Source: Areca catechu (lineage: Eukaryota > Streptophyta > Magnoliopsida > Arecales > Arecaceae). From it: a stretch of 64,000 nt of DNA. The stretch spans positions 33,614,418 through 33,678,417 of the forward strand of contig CM038042.1 in assembly GCA_021397845.1 (NCBI GenBank). The letters are read 5' to 3'. Shown here one piece after another: positions 56,781-64,000 of this stretch. Each line of letters opens with the position of its first letter. The first letter of the stretch is position 1. The position numbers were made by a program, and so were the translations under genes. Below the pieces are notes generated by a model that saw only the letters and a program-made list of their open reading frames with translations, had not been told where the DNA came from and did no database searches.

Positions 56781-58390
56781 CTTTATTGATTAGTTGAATT
56801 AGTTATTGATTAGTTGAGTTTGCTATTGACTTGTTGAGTTTGTTATAATAGTTGTTGATTAGTTAAGTTATTGTTCATTAGTTGAGTAGTTATAATAGTT
56901 GTTGATGTTAGTTTAATATATGAAAAATATATATGTATTTGTATAATTTTAAAATATTTGAAAGGTAATTTTCATGGTGTGTATGGCAGAATAATTTTGG
57001 TATGACAAATAATTTTAAAAAAAATAAATAAACAAAGTTTGAAAGCCTAGTCTAGGAGGCAGATAAGATCACTACCCTAAAGGAGATATGGTCCCTCTTC
57101 TCGTGCAAAGAATAATTGGACCACACACTTTCTTTCAAGGTATAACCCAAAAGCCAACACTCCAATGTTCATCGGTGGCATGATCTTAAACGAACGCTGA
57201 TCAGCTCATCTTCAACCCAAGTTTAAAAGAAAATACAAGAAAGAGAGAATTTTAAAAAAATTAGAAGAGAGGATATATGAGAAGAAGAACTTGAAATTCT
57301 TAGATGAGTTGTAGGGCTAGGGGTAGAGGCCTATTTATAGGCTCAAAATCTTAAAGAAAATTTCAAAAGGGCCCTTCAAATAGCTATTATATCATTAAAT
57401 AAAAAGATAGCTATTATTATATTAAAATCTGAAACTAAAAAACATAAAATGGCCTAATGCATGGCGACCCGCGTGTAGCGTGCGCACGAATCATGCATGC
57501 TTTGCGAGTGCTGGGGAGATTTTATTTTAATTTTTTTAAATGTAACGTCAAAAGTGCCTATAAAAAAAATAAAATAAAAATTAAAATTTAATATTATTAA
57601 ACTTAGTAAACATTTTAATACAAGAGATCTTTGAACTTTATTATGCTTAATATAAGTATCTTTTAGGTTTGGACTTGTATTTAGTATAAAATATACATAG
57701 TATGAAGATAAACTGATCATAATACGGAGTAGCATTATTTAAGTATGCGCTTACCTTGATTGTCATGAGAGTTATAAGGAATTCGTCCTGATCCCATAAT
57801 TGCGGTCTCACAACTACTCTCACTAAAGTAGATCCTCCAAGGGTACGTGCAATAGAATTATATCTCGTTAAACTCATAGCTTGGATCTATAAGAGTTATG
57901 CTCAACCTAACCGTCATAATAAAGTACTACATCATAGAGATGGGGTAGGGACAGATTCCAAATCAGTGCTCTTAGATATCACCTCAAAGGTTGTTTTGAT
58001 GTGGGATGACTCTAAGATTGCTAAACATGCATGTAAAATAGTAAAATGATTGAGCGTATCCTGGATGACCAAGCCATTAGTACCCGGATCAAAGGCTACC
58101 ATGTCATTTGGTTCGTTGGCAATGTCGACCCGAATCTGAGGACTCGTGAATCACTTGAAAAAATCTGCAGCACCTCAACCTAGACCCTTTGGAGCTATAC
58201 TAGAGCCAGATTGATCCTTGCTCGATAAGGTCGAGTTCCTCTACCCCGGGAGAATTAAGGGGACATCAAGAGCAGATAAGAATTCCAAGATTCCAATTTT
58301 GTTCTCTAATTCATGTGTTGGGTAGTCAATCTTTTTATTGAGTTCAATTGTGTCCATGTAACTTCCCTCCAAGTCAAGAACTAAGAAGAG
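56781..58390. other. Intergenic sequence with an LTR-like segment
   Basis: 56781-57000 is AT-rich. 57000-57500 on the minus strand has a TATA box CTATAAATAG at 57331-57340, followed by a CT-rich leader and other features common in copia LTRs. 57500-58390 continues repeat-like, non-coding sequence. No ends or target duplications were fixed. Confidence 0.4.
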
Positions 58391-59460
58391 AGTCACTAGA
58401 CCAGGAGATTCACTAGGCCCTCCCTAATCAGAACTGGATTCCATGCACTTAGGCCCCTGCTCAAGCCCTCAAGCTCCCAGGAATCAGTGCCTGGGCCCCT
58501 TCATGCTGCTAAGCCCATTAAGTGGGCCTCTCTTCAGTAGGTGCCCTCCCAAGCCCAACACCCCTCTAGATTCCCTAATAAATTGGCATCCCCTCAAGCC
58601 CATCAGTGCCCGAAGCCTATCCAAGGTTGGCACCCTCACTCCAGGCCCTTGGCACCCCAGGCTTTCATAATTTGCACCCCTAGTCCAAGAGCACCAAGCT
58701 GGCACCCCTACCCAAGAGAAGTCTGTAGTCCAAGTCCATCAGGGTTGAGTTGTCTTGGCTCTCAAGTCTTGTAATCCCAGTCTGTCAGGGAGTCCAGGGA
58801 CCTGGGTGAATCTATAAATACCCACCCCTCCCCTCTTGTATGCACACTTTTGATGAAATAAACTTGAGTATTTTCTTTAGTCTATTGTTGCCTCAGTAAA
58901 GAGTGGGTGTGAGGCCCGTTGTGTTTTATTTTCTTGCTTACAAACCCTAGCCGCCCAACATCTTTCCCCTTCCATCTAACCCTAGCCGCCCCCATCACAT
59001 CTAAACCCTAGGATGCCTCTCATCTCTCAAGCCCCAAGGTTGCCCCACCTCTCTTCTTTCTTCCCATTGGCCGCCACCCTCCATCATCAACCTAGGCCGC
59101 CAACCCCTCCAAGACCTTGGCCGCCAGCTATTCTCTCTCTTCTAGGCCACCAGCAGCAAGTCCTCCAGGAGTCTTCACTAGCAACCAGGCCGCCCATCCA
59201 AGCCAGGCGTCCTCCCTCTCCATCGGGTCGCCAGCCTTCTCCTATACCCCATCAACTCCTCCCACTCCTTCCTATATTTTTTCCATCATTGTGAATCTAA
59301 CCCCTGACGTTCGTAGGATCTCTCTAGTGAAGCCATCCAAGGAAGAGGTTCTCCTTGCCCTCGAGACTAGTGGATAAAAAGATGGTGGATCCATGGAAAG
59401 AGACTTGATCATCCAAGCACAGATCTGGAGTGCTGAGTGACCCCTTCTGTGATGAAGACA
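58391..59460 (+). repeat. LTR-like promoter region (+ strand)
   Basis: A run of GGCACCCC/CCAGG/AAGCCC words (58440-58740) precedes TATAAATACCCACCC at 58813, a GATGAAATAAA poly(A)-like string near 58852, and an AAACCCTAGCCGCC-rich, Pro/Ser-coding low-complexity stretch. The layout fits U3-R-U5 and leader of an LTR element, but no second LTR is in view. A plant gene promoter with leader is the alternative. Confidence 0.4.
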
Positions 59461-59599
59461 ACATCGTTGCCTGGTATTTGACCAAAGCCCTTGTCTTAGT
59501 TTTGTTTTATTGAAGATAAACTATCCTAATAAGTGGATTCTCAACCTTATGGTCCTGCTTCTTTGTTTCTTTGAGTGTTCTTATATGCAAGTAGTAGTA

Positions 59600-61515
59600 G
59601 CTTGGTCTTTACATCATCCCCTAACTATTCTTCTACTCTTTCCGGGAACATAGTCCATATACAAAAATTTGAAATTATTTTTTATCATTAGTTTGCTATT
59701 TTTTTGCATGTTCATCCCCATCATCATCATCCCGCATCATCTATCACACAAGTATTTTTTTCAGGAAAATGCAGATGTGATGAACAGCCAAAAGAATAAT
59801 TTTTATTCATTTAAAAAGTTCACATACAATTATAAAATAGCACAACCATCTACAGCCTAGATGATTGGCTTTGGGATACTATTCCCAACAACTCCCACCT
59901 GGACTAAAGCCAATCAGTACAGAACCTTATTCTCATTTTCTATTTACAATTGTCAAACTCTTAAACTCCGATAGCTTTAATGAAGGGGTCGGCTAGGTTC
60001 TCCTTTCCATCGATCTTCTGAAGGTCGATGTCACCTCATTCCATGATTTCTCGCATAAGGTGATAGCACCGTAGAATGTGTTTGGTGTGCTGATGGGACT
60101 TTGGCTCTTTGGCTTGAGCAATGGCTCCAGTGCTATCATATATATTAAAACAAGACTATCAGGGAAGGTGCTACTCCCAGCTCACCTAGGAACTTTCACA
60201 ACCACACTTCTTTTGCTTCATCCGATGCTGCGATGTATTCTGCTTCGCATACTAAGTCTGCTATAATAGACTGCTTGGAACTTTTCTAAAAGATTGCTCC
60301 TCCATTTAGGGTAAAGATAAGTCCTGACACACTCTTGCTGTTATCCCTATTTGATTGAAACTGGAGTCAGTATATCCCACAAGTTTTAAGTCAGGTTCTT
60401 CATAAATCAACCATTAGTCCTTAGTATTTTGTAGATACTTAAGGATGGTCTTTACCACTTTCCAATGAGCTTCACTTGGATCAGACTGGTATCTGCTCAT
60501 TATGCCTAGTGAGTATGCCACTAGTCTAGTTTAGTACATGTCATGGCATACATGATACACTACCGAAGCATATGGGATTCTACTTATATGCTCTCTCTCT
60601 CAGGAGTTATCGCATAATCCTTTTTAGAGAGTGTAATTCTAGGGCTTATCAGGAGATATCCTTTTTGGAATTCTCTATGCTAAACAGCTTCAGCACAGTA
60701 TCAATGTACATAGATTGGGACAGTTCTAGAAGCCTCTTAGATCTATCTCTACAGATCTTCATACCTAGTATGTAAGAGGCTTTACCTAAGTCCTTCATAA
60801 AGAACTGAGATGACAACTAGACCTTTATTCCTTATAGTGCTGGGATGTTATTTTCGATTAAGAGAATGCCATCCATATACAACATAAGGAATAGAACCAT
60901 TAGCCCATTTATAAATACAAGGTTCTTCTCCGTTCCTAACAAAGCCATACGACTTGATACACTTATCAAATAGCATGTTCCAACAACGAGATGCTTGCTT
61001 CAGTCCATACATAGATGGACCTTTGAAGCTTGCACACCTTTGACTCATCTGTGGATGTAAACCCTTCAGGTTGTATCATATACACATTCTCTTCAGTTCA
61101 CCATTCAAGAAAGCTATTTGGACATCCATTTGCCAGATTTCATAGTCAAAGTATGTTGCTAAAGCAAGTATGATCTGAATGGATTTGAGTATTGCCACAG
61201 GAGAGAACGTCTTGTCATAGTCAATACCATAATATTAATGATATCCGTTGGCAACCAAATAGCTTTATAGGTCTCTTCCTATCCATCTGCATCCTTTTCT
61301 TTTTGAAAACCTATTTGCATCCAATGAATTTTATCCCCTCAGGTGGATCAACCAATGTCCATACATTGTTGATTTTCATTGACTCCATTTCGAACCTCAT
61401 GTCTCCTAGCCATTTCTCAGAGTCGGACCTCTACATTGCATCCATATATATGATCGGGCCTCATTATTCTCTCGAGTTCAATGGCTGGATCACCATCCTT
61501 GATGGGGGACGAAAA
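59600..61515 (-). mobile_element. Truncated Ty1/copia element A (RT, RNase H, start of 3' LTR)
   Basis: On the minus strand: RT N-terminus SEKWLGDMRFEMESMKINNV then WTLVDPPEGIKFIGCK near 61450-61330, YGLKQASRCWNMLFDKCIKS near 60960, then RNase H pieces EAEYIAASDEAKE near 60230 and GKENLADPFIKA near 60000. The polypurine string CCAGGTGGGAG is followed by TGTTGGGAATAGTATCCC at 59890, the 3' LTR start. Integrase, protease and gag are absent, as is a second LTR. All parts carry frameshifts or stops. Confidence 0.85.
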
Positions 61516-62945
61516 TGAAATGATGGATGGAAAGCTTTAGCTAGCTAACCAGCAAGCAAACTTGAGCAATTAATTATCAAATAAATAGGCTAAATTAATC
61601 CAAGGAAAGAATCTTTATAAGGAGACTAGTTGATTTAAGTAACAATACCTATAATGTAGATCTAGTTCAAAAAAAATTAGGATCTTCATGGCAAGGAAAC
61701 TATCACTACCAGGGCAAGTTAACCTTTAAATGATCAGATCTAATGAAGCTTAGGAAGAGTTTTCTTACCAACAATGATGGTTAAGTATTTGATGGAAGAA
61801 AAAGCTCTCAACACTCATGGATTTGAGGACTAGAAGGCAAGATTAACACTCCCTACTTTGAGACTTACCTTAGCCTTGATCCATGGCATGGAGACCTTCA
61901 TCCTTGACTTGGGGACCTGAGAGAACCTACAAACAAACCTAGGATTAGGCATGGAAGGAGAATTGTGGTTGGAATTGAAACAAGGAAAGGAAGAAGAAGA
62001 TAGGCCAGCAGCTTTGGAACTTGGAACTTGATCTTGGTTCAAGCAATGGGCATCCCACCCTTCACTCCTTGCAATGGCACTCCACTCTTCAAACATAAAC
62101 TCAAAGAACTCTCATTCTCTCCTTAAACAAGGATTCACACACTCAAAATAGCAAGAACTCACTCACTCCAAACAAGAATAAGAGAACTAGAATAAGAAGA
62201 AATATTTCTTTCATTAACCCAACATAACATGAATACAAGAGAGAGCCTTAGGACTCTATTTATAGGCTCCAATCCAAGGGAGTTTGGCCAAGGGGAGTGC
62301 GGAGGGATAAGGATGAGTTGGCTAATTTCTAGTCGGATCCAACAACTCTTGGTTAAGTGGTTCCAACTAGAAACAACTTATGGGTAGGATGTTACAACAA
62401 CTTGACATGTGGCATTCTAGAAGGCAATGATGTGGCTTCCATTTGCTGATGTAGAGTCATAAGTGTCAAGTGATGTGGCATCCCACATGTTAGGCAGGTT
62501 GGAAGGTTGTTGGGGTAGTGGAAAGTGGCTTCATGTTTCCCCATAAGTTCCTTGATGTGATGTCATTCATTCTCCCCCTAAATTGCTTGATGAGGTATCC
62601 CATGTGACGAAAAATGGGCTTCAAGTAGATGGCTTGAATTGGGCTTGAAGAGGTGGCCTAGTGTCATGCTTGAATTAAGTCGGCTCATGATAATAAATCG
62701 GCTCATGAGCTTGAAGTAGTAGCCTTCAGTCGACTTATCATGTTTTTGAATTGAAGTTGAGTCAGCTCATGAGTAATGAGTCGGCTCAAGATCTTTGAAG
62801 TGGTGGCCTTAGGTCGACTCATGAGTAATATAGTTTCTTCCATGAGTCTGCTCATGTGCTTGTTTCAAGAAAAATGGAACTGCTTCAAAGGCTCTAGACT
62901 TTATTGATTATACTAGCTGCAAAAACAAAGTGAGTTACCACTGTC
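61516..62945 (-). repeat. LTR-like sequence between two copia fragments
   Basis: The minus strand has a TATA box CTATAAATAG at 62256-62265, followed by a leader-like sequence and, upstream, repeated GAGTCGACTCATGAG/GAGTCGGCTCATGAG words (62660-62860) of the kind seen in the copia LTRs at 37500 and 46440. Coding sequence is not apparent. It is probably an LTR or solo LTR of another copia-type element inserted between A and B. Ends were not resolved. Confidence 0.45.
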
Positions 62946-64000
62946 GAGGTGACTGCTATAGTCTATATAGTGACCTCTGAAGTAGACATACCTTGTCCTC
63001 CTATCCAATCTCTATGAAGCCATCAGGTTGCTTCATGTAGATCTTCTCTTTCAGGCTTCCGTATAGGAAGGCTATTTTTACATCCATCTGCTCCAATTCC
63101 ATATCATATTTTGCCATCAAAGACAAAACACTCGAATTGAAGTATGGCGCACAATAGGAGAGAACACCTCTATGTAGTCAACTCTTTCCTCTGTGAGTAT
63201 CTTTTGCTACCAGCCTTGCTTTGTATCTTACTCCACCTTACTCTGAAGGTAATATCTTCTTTGTGAACACCCACTTTGAGCCAATTGCTTGAGCATCAAC
63301 AGGTAGATGAACCAGCTGCCATGTCTTATTCCTCCTGAGAGATTCTATCTCTTCCATCATACCCTGCATCCATGATTCTTTATCAGGACTTTCCATGGCC
63401 TCCTTGAGTGTTCTGGATCTCCATTGACAGAGATAAGAGCATAAGAGATAGTCTTATCCATGCCATATCGCACCAGCTTTCGGATCATGCGCCGAGGCTT
63501 ATGTAGCGCCACTCCCCTTGAACTATTCTATAGGTTTGTCAAGTATGGCTCTTCCTGTACCTCTATCTGTACAGCTAGCTCTCCTTGCTGATCCTTCACT
63601 ACTAGAGAATATCTCCTGCCTAACTCCACCTCAACTGAAACACCCTAGTCAGTAGAAGTGAAAGGCCAATCTCCCACCTATAAAGGATGATCACTGCAGT
63701 TCACCTTTGTAGCTACACCTCCATCCATATTCCCTGGTCTCTCCAAGATGCTCCTCTCATCAAAAATGACATCTCTACTGATTACTGTCCTCTGAGACTG
63801 AGGATCCCATAATAGATAACCTTTGACTCCTCGTGGATACCCGATGAAAATCATCTTCTTTGATTTTGGGTCCAACTTATTCCTCTCGGCTGCCTCCACA
63901 TGTGCATAGGCCGGACAACCGAAAACTTTGAGGTGGCCAAGCTCCACCTTCTTCCCACTCCAAACCTCTTCTGGGAATCTTCCATTCAGCTTGTAATGAG
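62946..64000 (-). pseudogene. Truncated Ty1/copia element B (integrase end and RT start)
   Basis: On the minus strand from the window edge: integrase C-terminal region LGHLKVFGCPAYAHVEAAER, KLDPKSKKMIFIGYPRGVKG and RTVISRDVIFDE (63947-63720). Then the RT N-terminus WQLVHLPVDAQAIGSKWVFT near 63300, YKARLVAKDT near 63220, KYDMELEQMDVKIAFLYGSL near 63100 and KVCLLQRSLY near 62990, ending at QSPRQW near 62950. The sequence stops there abruptly. It is a different copia lineage from element A and continues beyond the window. Confidence 0.88.

Noticed and set aside
58440..59377. Pro/Ser-rich readings as a real protein
   Set aside because: They overlap an LTR-like promoter and leader with repeated CACCCC/CCGCC words; no domain is visible.

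Overview
The window is nuclear DNA of a flowering plant. The one host gene uses canonical plant splice sites, and nearly everything else is typical angiosperm repeat DNA: Ty3/gypsy, Ty1/copia, hAT, LINE and TIR elements. Gigantic transposon-filled introns and a dense hAT repeat family fit a large-genome monocot such as a palm, but the species is a guess.

The gene is the C-terminal half of MED23, a subunit of the Mediator complex, on the + strand. Eleven exons (A to K here) run from 1923 to the stop codon at 54205 and encode about 820 residues. Only about 2.46 kb of this 52 kb span is coding. The introns are 82, 14,676, 75, 109, 13,720, 3,173, 90, 12,031, 5,691 and 173 bp. Conserved protein can be followed across every junction only if seven single-base losses are allowed. 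All are deletions and six lie in homopolymer runs, which looks more like sequencing error than gene decay. The 90-bp intron has a GC donor.

Layout: 1-1400 holds a decayed minus-strand Ty3/gypsy gag and LTR-like region. The B-C intron contains a GC-rich TIR element carrying a fragment of the actin-related protein gene ARP6 (4145-5230). It also holds a complete but decayed Tekay/Del-like Ty3/gypsy element with a perfect GGCAG target duplication (6531-14792), itself hit by a small hAT element. The E-F intron holds a ~145/295-bp tandem repeat, an autonomous-size hAT element on the + strand (22218-27020) with a nested hAT MITE, further hAT MITEs, and a 2-kb non-autonomous hAT (28807-30843). The F-G intron carries a LINE relic. 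The H-I intron is filled by a minus-strand copia element (36524-46954) whose gag is split by a second copy of the same large hAT family in reverse orientation (38993-43810, TSD CTTTACCA). The I-J intron carries small duplications, a fold-back cluster and another hAT MITE.

Downstream of MED23 (54206-64000) no intact gene is seen. There is a PTPA (PP2A activator) pseudogene on + at about 56.3-56.8 kb, several LTR-like segments, and two different truncated minus-strand copia elements at 59.6-61.5 and 62.9-64.0 kb.

The main novelty is the hAT family. Its large copies have GAACCG-rich 5' ends and GGTACC-rich 3' ends and have seeded many ~200-600 bp derivatives through this gene.
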